31,191 nt of DNA from RGIG1995 sp045126815 (GTDB lineage: Bacteria; Bacillota; Clostridia; Oscillospirales; CAG-272), in the NCBI GenBank assembly GCA_045126815.1, contig JBGVPD010000032.1, positions 1 through 31,191 of the forward strand, written 5' to 3'. The position numbers were made by a program, and so were the translations under genes. Shown piece after piece: positions 16,430 to 22,905 of this stretch. Each line of letters begins with the position of its first letter. Positions within the stretch are counted from its first letter, which is position 1. Under the pieces are notes generated by a model. It saw only the letters and a program-made list of their open reading frames with translations, did not search any database and was not told the DNA's origin.

Positions 16430-17191
16430 TTACTTCGCGCCCCCTTCTTTGCGTTCTCTTCTCGGAGCACGATCGCTTCTGTCGCGTCTCTGACGATTGT
16501 CACGACGGTCGCGCTTATCAGGCTTAACATCGATCTTTGCTTCTGCAAAGCGGTTCTTGCCGTCACGAAGAACTTCACCTTTGTAGATCCAAACCTTGAT
16601 GCCTATCTTACCGTATGTTGTGTTTGCTTCAAAGAAGCCATACTCGATATCAGCACGAAGTGTCTGAAGCGGAATTGTTCCTTCATGATAGTGCTCACTT
16701 CTTGCGATTTCTGCGCCGCCCAAACGACCGCTACATGTTACCTTGATACCCTTAGCACCAAGTCTCATTGTACGACCGATTGCCTGTTTCATAGCACGGC
16801 GGAAAGAAATTCTGCGTTCAAGCTGTCCTGCAATACTTTCAGCTACGAGCTGAGCATTGAGATCAGGATACTTAACTTCTACTACGTTTACAGATACGGG
16901 TTTGTTGAGCATACCCTCAAGAGCTATACGGAGCTTTTCGATCTCTGCGCCGCCACGTCCGATTATCATACCGGGCTTAGCACAGTGAATGAACACTCTT
17001 ACTCTTGCGCTGTCACGTTCGATTTCGATCTTCGGAACGCCGGCAGCCTGTAAATTCTTTTTAAGATAATTTCTTACTTTATAGTCGGATACAAGCGTAT
17101 CTCCAAAGCTTTCGTCTTTTTCGAACCATCTTGAATCCCAGTTTTTAATTACGCCCACACGTAAACCGTGGGGATTAACCTTCTGACCCAT
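16430..17191 (-). CDS. rpsC: 30S ribosomal protein S3
   Basis: Head protein at the mRNA entry site with helicase activity. The N-terminal KH domain contains PGMIIGRGGAEIEKLR. The C-terminal domain runs through IPLQTLRADIEYGFFEANTTYGKIGIKVWIYKGEVL. At 253 aa it is longer than the ~220-aa core because of an Arg/Asp/Gly-rich tail of about 30 residues, a common variable feature in Clostridia. Confidence 0.98.
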   Translation of the reverse strand: MGQKVNPHGLRVGVIKNWDSRWFEKDESFGDTLVSDYKVRNYLKKNLQAAGVPKIEIERDSARVRVFIHCAKPGMIIGRGGAEIEKLRIALEGMLNKPVSVNVVEVKYPDLNAQLVAESIAGQLERRISFRRAMKQAIGRTMRLGAKGIKVTCSGRLGGAEIARSEHYHEGTIPLQTLRADIEYGFFEANTTYGKIGIKVWIYKGEVLRDGKNRFAEAKIDVKPDKRDRRDNRQRRDRSDRAPRRERKEGGAK

Positions 17192-17209
17192 TTTCGCTTG
17201 CTCCTTTCC

Positions 17210-17566
17210 TTATACTCTTTCTTTTACGACTATTGTCATGTGGCTTGTTCTCTTCAATATTCTGTCTGCAGAACCTCTTGCTCTGGGCATCATTCTCTTA
17301 AGAGTAGGTCCGGGGCATACGTAACATTCTGATACGTAAAGGTTCTTTCCGTCCATATTGAAGTTATTTTCTGCATTAGCAATCGCGCTGTTCAACAACT
17401 TGAGAAGATACTCTGCTGCTGAATTGGGAATATTCTTAAGAATTGCCTGAGCCTTTTCCGTATCCTGATTTCTGATCAGGTCAAGTACGATCTTTACTTT
17501 ACGCGGTGAAATTCTGGCATATCTGAGAATCGCTCTTGCTTCTTTTACCTGTGCATTTGCTTCCAT
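17210..17566 (-). CDS. rplV: 50S ribosomal protein L22
   Basis: Exit-tunnel protein whose beta-hairpin loop (PGPTLKRMMPRARGSADRILKRTSH) lines the constriction. Mutations in this loop give macrolide resistance in other species; no insertion or duplication is visible here. 118 aa, normal. ARYARISPRKVKIVLDLIR is the other signature. Confidence 0.98.
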   Translation of the reverse strand: MEANAQVKEARAILRYARISPRKVKIVLDLIRNQDTEKAQAILKNIPNSAAEYLLKLLNSAIANAENNFNMDGKNLYVSECYVCPGPTLKRMMPRARGSADRILKRTSHMTIVVKERV

Positions 17567-17595
17567 TACAGATTATTCCTCCTTTATTTCCCGTC

Positions 17596-17874
17596 TTATC
17601 TCGTATTACTTGTCTTGGAACCGGAGTGGCCCTTGAACAATCTTGTGGGTGCGAATTCGCCGAGCTTGTGTCCAACCATATCTTCGGTAATGTATACCGG
17701 TATGTGTTTTCTACCGTCGTGAACCGCAATGGTGTGACCTACAAATTCCGGGAATATTGTGGAGGCCCTTGACCATGTCTTTATAACTTTCTTTTCGTTA
17801 GCTTCGTTCATCGCAGCAATTCTTGCGAAAAGCTTTTCTTCGACAAACGGGCCTTTTTTCAAGCTTCTGCTCAT
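17596..17874 (-). CDS. rpsS: 30S ribosomal protein S19
   Basis: Head protein that pairs with S13, 92 aa. Canonical MSRSLKKGPFVEEKLFARI start, then IKTWSRASTIFPEFVGHTIAVHDGRKHIPVYI and the GHKLGEFAPTRLFKGH signature. Confidence 0.98.
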   Translation of the reverse strand: MSRSLKKGPFVEEKLFARIAAMNEANEKKVIKTWSRASTIFPEFVGHTIAVHDGRKHIPVYITEDMVGHKLGEFAPTRLFKGHSGSKTSNTR

Positions 17875-17891
17875 TTATCGGTACCTCCTTC

Positions 17892-18722
17892 TTATTTGCC
17901 GTTTCTGTGCTTCAAAATGAATTTTTCGGTTCTAGCCTTCTTATTACGTGTCTTGTAACCAAGAGCAGGTTTGCCCCAAGGTGTTACAGGAGAGGGCTGA
18001 CCGATAGGTGAACGGCCTTCACCACCACCGTGAGGGTGGTCAACAGGGTTCATTACTGAACCACGTACTGTAGGACGGATACCCATGTGGCGTTTACGTC
18101 CTGCCTTACCGATCTTAACTGTGTCATGCTCAATGTTGCCAACCTGACCGATTGTTGCTTTGCAGTTGAGACGGATAAGTCTAACTTCGCCTGAAGGTAA
18201 ACGAACCTGTGCCATTCCGTTTTCTTTAGCCATAAGCTGTGCTGCAGCGCCTGCAGAACGAACTAACTGGCCGCCTTTTCCGGGATACAATTCAATGTTG
18301 TAAATGAATGTACCTACGGGAATGTTTTCTATGGGAAGCGTGTTACCTGCTTTGATGTCTGCTTCGGGACCTGTGTAAACAGTGTCGCCTGCTGTAAGAC
18401 CTGCAGGAGCTACCATATATTTCTTATCGCCTGTTTCGTTTTCGAGAAGTGCGATGTATGCTGTTCTGTTAGGATCGTATTCGATACCGATAACCTTTTC
18501 AGCTCCAACTACTTCACGCTTGAAGTCGATAAGTCTGTATTTCTTCTTGTTGCCGCCGCCCTTGTGACGTACGGTGATTCTGCCGTAGCTGTTACGGCCT
18601 GAGTGCTTCTTAAGAGTTGTAAGAAGGCTTTTTTCAGGGGTAAACTTTGTTACTTCGTCGAAAGAAGGAGCTGACATGTGTCTTCTCGACGGAGTAGTAG
18701 GTTTGTATTTAATAGCTGCCAT
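17892..18722 (-). CDS. rplB: 50S ribosomal protein L2
   Basis: Core large-subunit protein close to the peptidyl-transferase centre, 276 aa. N-terminal OB-like and C-terminal SH3-like domains are both complete. The invariant block near the active site, VMNPVDHPHGGGEGR, is present, as is the C-terminal WGKPALGYKTR. SD upstream is GGAG. Confidence 0.99.
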   Translation of the reverse strand: MAAIKYKPTTPSRRHMSAPSFDEVTKFTPEKSLLTTLKKHSGRNSYGRITVRHKGGGNKKKYRLIDFKREVVGAEKVIGIEYDPNRTAYIALLENETGDKKYMVAPAGLTAGDTVYTGPEADIKAGNTLPIENIPVGTFIYNIELYPGKGGQLVRSAGAAAQLMAKENGMAQVRLPSGEVRLIRLNCKATIGQVGNIEHDTVKIGKAGRKRHMGIRPTVRGSVMNPVDHPHGGGEGRSPIGQPSPVTPWGKPALGYKTRNKKARTEKFILKHRNGK

Positions 18723-18737
18723 TTTTAACTCCTCCTA

Positions 18738-19031
18738 TTAGATCATGCCATCGAAGAACTCGATAGTGTTCGAATCTGCAGTAAGAGTAACAATTGCTTT
18801 CTTCCAAGCTTTCTTGTAGCCTGCATGAACGCCGACTCTTCTGGGCTTCTTCTTCATGTTGATCGTATTTACATCAGCAACCTTTACTTTGAAAAGCTCT
18901 TCAACCGCGTTCGCGATTTCAGGCTTGGTTGCGTTCTTCATTACTTCGAAGGTGTATGTCTTATCAGCAATTCTCGCCATACTGTCTTCTGTAATGATCG
19001 GTCTGACAATAATATCCTGTGCTGTTTTCAT
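18738..19031 (-). CDS. rplW: 50S ribosomal protein L23
   Basis: Tunnel-exit docking site for trigger factor and SRP, 97 aa. It starts MKTAQDIIVRPIITEDSM, and contains KPRRVGVHAGYKKAWKKAIVTL. The start codon overlaps the rplD stop by one base (TAATG), so the two are coupled. Confidence 0.98.
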   Translation of the reverse strand: MKTAQDIIVRPIITEDSMARIADKTYTFEVMKNATKPEIANAVEELFKVKVADVNTINMKKKPRRVGVHAGYKKAWKKAIVTLTADSNTIEFFDGMI

Positions 19032-19654
19032 TATGCGTACACCTCTTCCATCTTAGAAACTGCAGCCTGTGCTACAACGAAGGTATCGCAGTTCAATACG
19101 TCGTACACGTTGATCGTGTTGTACTGAGCTGTCTTAACTCCGGGGATGTTTGCAAAGCTCTTGATTACCTTGGAATCTACTTCGGAAAGTACTACCAATG
19201 TCTTCTTTGCAGCTCCGATAGCTTCAAGCATTGTTTTCATGGTCTTTGTCTTGTAATCCTCTGTTACGATGCTGTCAACAACAACCATGTTGCCGCATGC
19301 AACTTTATCGGAAAGCGCACTCTTAAGTGCAAGACGTTTTGTTTTCTTATTAAGGGTAACTCTGTATTCGCGGGGCTTGGGTCCGAGTGCTACGCCGCCG
19401 TGTGTCCACTGAGGTGATCTTGTAGAACCCTGTCTTGCACGGCCTGTGCCCTTCTGACGCCAGGGCTTTCTTCCGCCACCGGAAACCTCTGTACGTGTAA
19501 GAGTTGACTGTGTTCCCTGTCTCTGATTCATAAGATATGCTCTGACTGCTGAGTGGATAACCGCTTCGTTAACTTCTACACCGAAAAGTGCATCGCTAAG
19601 AGCGATTTCGCCAACTTCTTTGCCAGCCATATTAACAACTTTTACGTTTGGCAT
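19031..19654 (-). CDS. rplD: 50S ribosomal protein L4
   Basis: Exit-tunnel protein, 207 aa. The extended loop KPWRQKGTGRARQGSTRSPQW lines the tunnel constriction opposite L22. In E. coli L4 represses its own operon by binding the S10 leader. Whether L4 does so here is unknown, although this operon has a long structured leader. Complete, GGAGG upstream. Confidence 0.98.
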   Translation of the reverse strand: MPNVKVVNMAGKEVGEIALSDALFGVEVNEAVIHSAVRAYLMNQRQGTQSTLTRTEVSGGGRKPWRQKGTGRARQGSTRSPQWTHGGVALGPKPREYRVTLNKKTKRLALKSALSDKVACGNMVVVDSIVTEDYKTKTMKTMLEAIGAAKKTLVVLSEVDSKVIKSFANIPGVKTAQYNTINVYDVLNCDTFVVAQAAVSKMEEVYA

Positions 19655-19672
19655 CTCATTTCCTCCTTCCGC

Positions 19673-20302
19673 TTACGCTTTTACCGCATTGCGGATAAAC
19701 ACGATGCCGCCTTTAGCACCGGGAACGGCGCCTTTTACAGCAATAATGTTCTTTTCTGCATCAATTTTTGCAACAGAAAGGTTGAGAACTGTTACCTGTT
19801 CACTACCGTACTGTCCAGCCATGTGTTTGTTCTTAAAGATTCTAGCAGGGTCGATAACACCCATAGAACCTGACTGACGGTGGATAGGACCTACGCCGTG
19901 AGTCTTCATGAGAGTGTGCTGGTTCCATCTCTTGATAGCGCCTGTGTATCCGTGACCTTTTGTTATACCGGTAATGTCGACCTTTTCACCTGCGGCAAAG
20001 ATGTCTGCGGTGACGGTATCGCCAAGTTTGTATCCGGAAATGTCATCAAGTCTGAATTCCTTCAAGTGCTTCTTCATGGAAACGCCGGCCTTTTTCAAGT
20101 GACCTGCTTCAGCCTTGCTCAACTTTCTTTCGGCTATATCCATAAAGCCGAGCTGAACTGCCTCATAACCATCTGTTTCGTTTGTTTTGATCTGCGAAAC
20201 CACACAAGGTCCCGCTTCGATTACGGTTACCGGAATTACGTTGCCTTTTTCATCGAAAATCTGTGTCATCCCGAGTTTCTTACCGATGATCGCCTTTTTC
20301 AT
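19673..20302 (-). CDS. rplC: 50S ribosomal protein L3
   Basis: Early-assembly protein reaching to the peptidyl-transferase centre, 209 aa. Start MKKAIIGKKLGMTQIFDEKGN; the active-site loop region HGVGPIHRQSGSMG is intact. AGGAGG lies 8-10 nt before the ATG. The 90-base gap from rpsJ is much longer than most in the operon and contains three hairpins. Confidence 0.98.
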   Translation of the reverse strand: MKKAIIGKKLGMTQIFDEKGNVIPVTVIEAGPCVVSQIKTNETDGYEAVQLGFMDIAERKLSKAEAGHLKKAGVSMKKHLKEFRLDDISGYKLGDTVTADIFAAGEKVDITGITKGHGYTGAIKRWNQHTLMKTHGVGPIHRQSGSMGVIDPARIFKNKHMAGQYGSEQVTVLNLSVAKIDAEKNIIAVKGAVPGAKGGIVFIRNAVKA

Positions 20303-20330
20303 TTTGTTTTTCCTCCTGTTTAGGTTATTG

Positions 20331-20401
20331 GTTGGAACTTATCCAACATGACCGAGGATCTTTCGATCCCGTTTCAAAACCGTAAGTTTTTCTTACAGTT
20401 T
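20331..20401 (-). promoter_or_regulatory. Hairpin cluster between rpsJ and rplC
   Basis: In mRNA order: a 10-bp stem with one G-U pair and an AAAAA loop (20392-20401 with 20377-20386) that covers the rpsJ stop codon and is followed by TTT; a GGATC-GAAA-GATCC tetraloop hairpin (20356-20369); and a GTTGG/CCAAC stem with a 7-nt loop (20331-20335/20343-20347). The last ends 11 bases before the AGGAGG of rplC. The first could act as a weak attenuator or as a 3'-end stabiliser. Function is inference. Confidence 0.5.
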
Positions 20402-20704
20402 GATTTCGATTTCAACACCGGCGGGAAGTTCAAGACTTGTGAAAGCCTTAACTGCTTCTTCGGACGGTTTGATTACGTCAATAAGACGTTTGTGAGTTCT
20501 CATTTCGAACTGTTCGCGGCTGTCCTTGTACTTGTGAACAGCACGAAGGATCGTTACTACCTCTTTTTCGGTAGGAAGCGGAATAGGACCGGATACCTTA
20601 GCACCGTTTCTCTTCGCTGTCTCAACGATCTTCTCTGAAGCCTGGTCGATCAATGTGTGATCGTAGCTCTTAAGACGAATTCTGAGTTTCTCAATAACTG
20701 CCAT
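20393..20704 (-). CDS. rpsJ: 30S ribosomal protein S10
   Basis: First gene of the superoperon; head protein of the small subunit, and in E. coli also NusE of the antitermination complex. 103 aa: IRIRLKSYDHTLIDQASEKIVETAKRNGAKVSGPIPLPTE and RTHKRLIDVI are canonical. The AAGGAGG ribosome site, 9 nt before the ATG, is partly inside a 10-bp hairpin stem, so initiation may depend on opening that stem. Confidence 0.98.
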   Translation of the reverse strand: MAVIEKLRIRLKSYDHTLIDQASEKIVETAKRNGAKVSGPIPLPTEKEVVTILRAVHKYKDSREQFEMRTHKRLIDVIKPSEEAVKAFTSLELPAGVEIEIKL

Positions 20705-20962
20705 TTGTTTTTGCCTCCTTTTAAATAATACACTCCATTTAAAAGGGCCGAAATTGTCACCAACACTCTGCCGCGTGTTTCTTAACGAGCCTTACAAAAA
20801 ACGGAATTTGCCTGCAACTCTGGGCAAAATCCGGGTAACGTCCGTGCAAAAAGGCACGGGAAAGTGTTTAGCAATTTGCTGTCGCCCGGTTAAATATCGG
20901 ACATACTCCACGAAAATTACCTGCATTTCTGCAGCAACCTCTCGCTTCAACGCACATCAAGC
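20705..20962 (-). promoter_or_regulatory. Long structured 5' leader of the rpsJ operon
   Basis: About 258 nt between the predicted transcription start and the rpsJ ATG. This is most of the 381-base gene-free stretch between spmB and rpsJ. Visible elements in mRNA order: CTGCA-GAAA-TGCAG tetraloop hairpin (20934-20921); a long-range CCGGG/CCCGG pairing (20889-20885 with 20835-20831) enclosing a CCGTGC/GCACGG hairpin (20859-20842); TTGCC/GGCAA (20827-20808); AACAC/GTGTT (20779-20762); and the SD-covering hairpin. No open reading frame or tRNA is seen. In other bacteria the S10 leader is a target of ribosomal protein feedback (L4 in E. coli); the same logic here is inference. Confidence 0.65.
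20714..20746 (-). promoter_or_regulatory. Shine-Dalgarno-sequestering hairpin of rpsJ
   Basis: A perfect 10-bp stem, CCTTTTAAAT (20717-20726) with ATTTAAAAGG (20737-20746), and a 10-nt loop. On the mRNA the 3' arm contains AAGG of the AAGGAGG ribosome site (20720-20714), so four of its seven bases are paired when the hairpin forms. Confidence 0.65.
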
Positions 20963-20968
20963 CTTGTA

Positions 20969-20997
20969 ATTATATCATAATCTCCCCATATTTGCAA
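20969..20997 (-). promoter_or_regulatory. Sigma-A-type promoter of the S10-spc-alpha operon
   Basis: Minus-strand TTGCAA (-35, 20992-20997), 17-bp spacer, TATAAT (-10, 20969-20974). The -10 is a perfect match and the -35 matches 4 of 6. Predicted start near 20962. Confidence 0.75.
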
Positions 20998-21085
20998 TAG
21001 TTTTACATATTTTTTATTATCCTGTATGTAGAAATTTTAGCCTAATTTTACGATTTTTATATACAAATTGCACAAAAATCTATAT

Positions 21086-21604
21086 TTAAAAGAAGATTCT
21101 GCACAAAAAAACCGATAAAAACACACAAAAAAGCATTACAATAAACGCGATCGGCAACGTTTTTCCGCTTTTTTTAACAGAAACGGCACCAAAATACACA
21201 GAAACTACATACAAAAGCGTATCAGAAGAGCCCGCAATAACCGAAGCACACCTCCCCGCAAAGCTATCGGGCGAATATTTTTCATAAATATCCGATATCA
21301 AAGCCGTCGATGCACCTCCCGATAACGGTCTCACGATCAAAAGAGGTATGATCTCCGACGGTATTCCTATCTTTTCGCCCAACGGAGCTAATATATCGGC
21401 TAATGCACCTGATGCCCCGCTTGCATTAAACATTCCTATAGCACACAGTAAAGCAACCAAAGTCGGCATTATTTTAAATGCACTTTTTACCCCTTCTCCT
21501 GCTCCTGCCGTAAATGCCGAAAACAGATCTTTTCTTGAGATAAGCATTCCAAGCCCCACAAAAAACATTACAAGCGGTATTATCATATACGAAATTACAG
21601 TCAT
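21086..21604 (-). CDS. spmB: Spore maturation protein B
   Basis: Integral membrane protein of 172 aa, with about five hydrophobic segments and a conserved GASGALADILAPLGEKIGIPSEI...PLSGGAS core of the SpmB/nucleoside-recognition (Gate) family. In Bacillus SpmA and SpmB are needed for dehydration of the spore core and heat resistance. It lies 42 bases after spmA, preceded by GGAAGG. No terminator is evident between its stop and the rpsJ promoter. Confidence 0.93.
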   Translation of the reverse strand: MTVISYMIIPLVMFFVGLGMLISRKDLFSAFTAGAGEGVKSAFKIMPTLVALLCAIGMFNASGASGALADILAPLGEKIGIPSEIIPLLIVRPLSGGASTALISDIYEKYSPDSFAGRCASVIAGSSDTLLYVVSVYFGAVSVKKSGKTLPIAFIVMLFCVFLSVFLCRIFF

Positions 21605-21646
21605 TCGATAAAATTTCCTTCCTTTTTATTATATATATTATATATA

Positions 21647-22276
21647 TCACTCTTTCTTCCTGAAAGAACAGTATCCCTTTACCAACAACACCGCAAAAAC
21701 CGCAGTAAAAAAAGAACATATCCACACAGGAACGATTATCTCAAACGGATCCACGCTTCCCGATGCCTTTCTGAGAGCTATCAACGTCGTCGGAAAAATA
21801 TCAAACGACGCCGTCCCCAAAACCGTAAACATTATCATATCGTCAGAAGCAGTCTCACTGTAGCCGTTATTTTCCTGCAATCTCTCCATAGCGTTTATCG
21901 CTAATGGTGTAGCTGCATTACCTATCCCAAAAATATTAGCGCTTATACTTGCTGCTATCTCCCCTATTCCGTGCTTTTTATTGTATGCATCTTTAAAAAG
22001 CCATTTCAAAACCGGTGACATGATCTTGGATACATAATCTATAAAATGCGTCTCTACTGCAACTTTCATAATTCCGTTCCACAAACACATCATTCCCATT
22101 AAAGTAAAAGTAAGCTCAACAGCACTTGACGCCCCCTCCATAACCGCATTCCCTACGTTACTAATATTACCCGTAAAAATGGCAAAAACAAAAGATATAA
22201 CACATATAAGACCGCAAATTTTACCTATCATAACAACAAAACTCCAATTAATACTTTTTATTTCATCTATTGACAT
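21647..22276 (-). CDS. spmA: Spore maturation protein A
   Basis: Membrane protein of the nucleoside-recognition/Gate family, partner of SpmB. Family features are the FTGN segment near residue 34-37, EGASSAVELTFTLMGMMCLWNGIMKVA, and the highly conserved ISANIFGIGNAATPLAINAMERLQ. The start is uncertain. The ATG at 22276 has no ribosome site, whereas an internal ATG at 22231 (residue 16) has GGAG at 10 nt. I keep the longer form because the INW segment before it aligns with the usual family N-terminus. Its start region overlaps the -35 box of the divergent abrB promoter, so transcription of the two could interfere. Confidence 0.93.
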   Translation of the reverse strand: MSIDEIKSINWSFVVMIGKICGLICVISFVFAIFTGNISNVGNAVMEGASSAVELTFTLMGMMCLWNGIMKVAVETHFIDYVSKIMSPVLKWLFKDAYNKKHGIGEIAASISANIFGIGNAATPLAINAMERLQENNGYSETASDDMIMFTVLGTASFDIFPTTLIALRKASGSVDPFEIIVPVWICSFFTAVFAVLLVKGYCSFRKKE

Positions 22277-22298
22277 TTTTTGACAATTACGCTATAAT
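22270..22298 (+). promoter_or_regulatory. Perfect consensus sigma-A promoter of the AbrB-type gene
   Basis: TTGACA (22270-22275), exactly 17 bases, TATAAT (22293-22298): a full 12/12 match with optimal spacing. A second overlapping pair, TTGACA (22280-22285) with CATAAT (22302-22307) at 16 bases, is also possible. Predicted start near 22305, about 39 bases before the GTG. Confidence 0.85.
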
Positions 22299-22343
22299 AT
22301 ACATAATGAGTGATTAATAATTAACACAAAAGGGGGGACGACT

Positions 22344-22583
22344 GTGAAATCAACAGGTATCGTAAGAAAAATAGACTCACTCGGACGTTTTGTTATTCCG
22401 ATAGAGCTTAGAAACGTTATGCATTTAGGAATTAACGACTCTATTGAAATCTTCACCGACGACGACAGAATTATCCTAAAAAAATATCAACCCGCTTGTA
22501 TTTTTTGCGGTAACGCAGATAACGTTATCTATTACAAAGGTAAACTTGTTTGCAAAGACTGCATAGAGGAACTCAAAAAATAA
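22344..22583 (+). CDS. AbrB/SpoVT-family transcriptional regulator with C-terminal zinc ribbon
   Basis: A 79-aa transition-state-type regulator. Residues 1-50 form the swapped-hairpin AbrB DNA-binding domain (KSTGIVRKIDSLGRFVIPIELR...IEIFTDDDRIILKKY), very close to AbrB of Bacillus. The usual AbrB C-terminal multimerisation domain is replaced by a short segment with two CxxC pairs (C52/C55, C70/C73), which looks like a zinc ribbon. The start is GTG at 22344 with AGGGGGG at 6 nt. It stands alone between its own strong promoter and a terminator, as expected for an abundant global regulator. Known AbrB proteins control sporulation, competence and biofilm genes; targets here are unknown. I leave the symbol empty because several paralogues are usual in Clostridia. 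Confidence 0.92.
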   Translation: MKSTGIVRKIDSLGRFVIPIELRNVMHLGINDSIEIFTDDDRIILKKYQPACIFCGNADNVIYYKGKLVCKDCIEELKK

Positions 22584-22675
22584 TTATATTTTTATTGAAT
22601 AATATTCAAAAAAGACATATTTTAGTACCTTAAAAATTTCTAAATTTTTTCAAAAAATTTTATGTCTACATATTG

Positions 22676-22707
22676 TGTCACCGAGTTTTTTCGGTGACAT
22701 TTTTTTG
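22676..22707 (+). terminator. Rho-independent terminator of the AbrB-type gene
   Basis: A 9-bp stem (TGTCACCGA/TCGGTGACA), 6-nt loop, then eight T residues. It lies 92 bases after the stop codon. The other parts of the 322-base gene-free interval before nrdD are AT-rich filler and the NrdR/promoter region annotated separately. Confidence 0.92.
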
Positions 22708-22804
22708 TTTTTTTATTGCAACAAACATCACGAATATTCAGCATATATCCACGCTTTCCAACATTATTTACGCTTTATTTTAACAATATTAGCAAAAAAT
22801 AAAA

Positions 22805-22852
22805 GCACAATATATAGTGATGACCCCACCTCTTGACTTCAAGATATTGTAT
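22805..22852 (+). promoter_or_regulatory. Tandem NrdR-box operator upstream of nrdDG
   Basis: Box 1 (22805-22820) reads GCACAATATATAGTGA, 14 of 16 to the NrdR consensus ACACWATATATWGTGT by my alignment. Box 2 (22837-22852) reads CTTCAAGATATTGTAT and is weaker (11 of 16). Their starts are 32 bases apart, the three-turn spacing known for paired NrdR boxes. Box 2 overlaps the promoter, so repression by dATP-loaded NrdR is the likely logic. The nrdR gene is not in the window. Confidence 0.75.
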
Positions 22853-22862
22853 ATGTTATAAT
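22833..22862 (+). promoter_or_regulatory. Promoter of nrdDG
   Basis: TTGACT (22833-22838), 18-bp spacer, TATAAT (22857-22862). Its -35 is followed at once by NrdR box 2. Confidence 0.8.
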
Positions 22863-22905
22863 GTTTACGATAACGAAAAAATCAGAATAAAAAGGGAGGA
22901 TATAT

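Noticed and set aside
20754..20969. 71-codon plus-strand frame in the rpsJ leader
   Set aside because: No ribosome site or familiar protein; the sequence is explained better as a structured leader on the other strand.
22280..22298. TTGACA at 22280 paired with TATAAT at 22293
   Set aside because: The spacer would be only 7 bases. The TTGACA ten bases upstream gives exactly 17.
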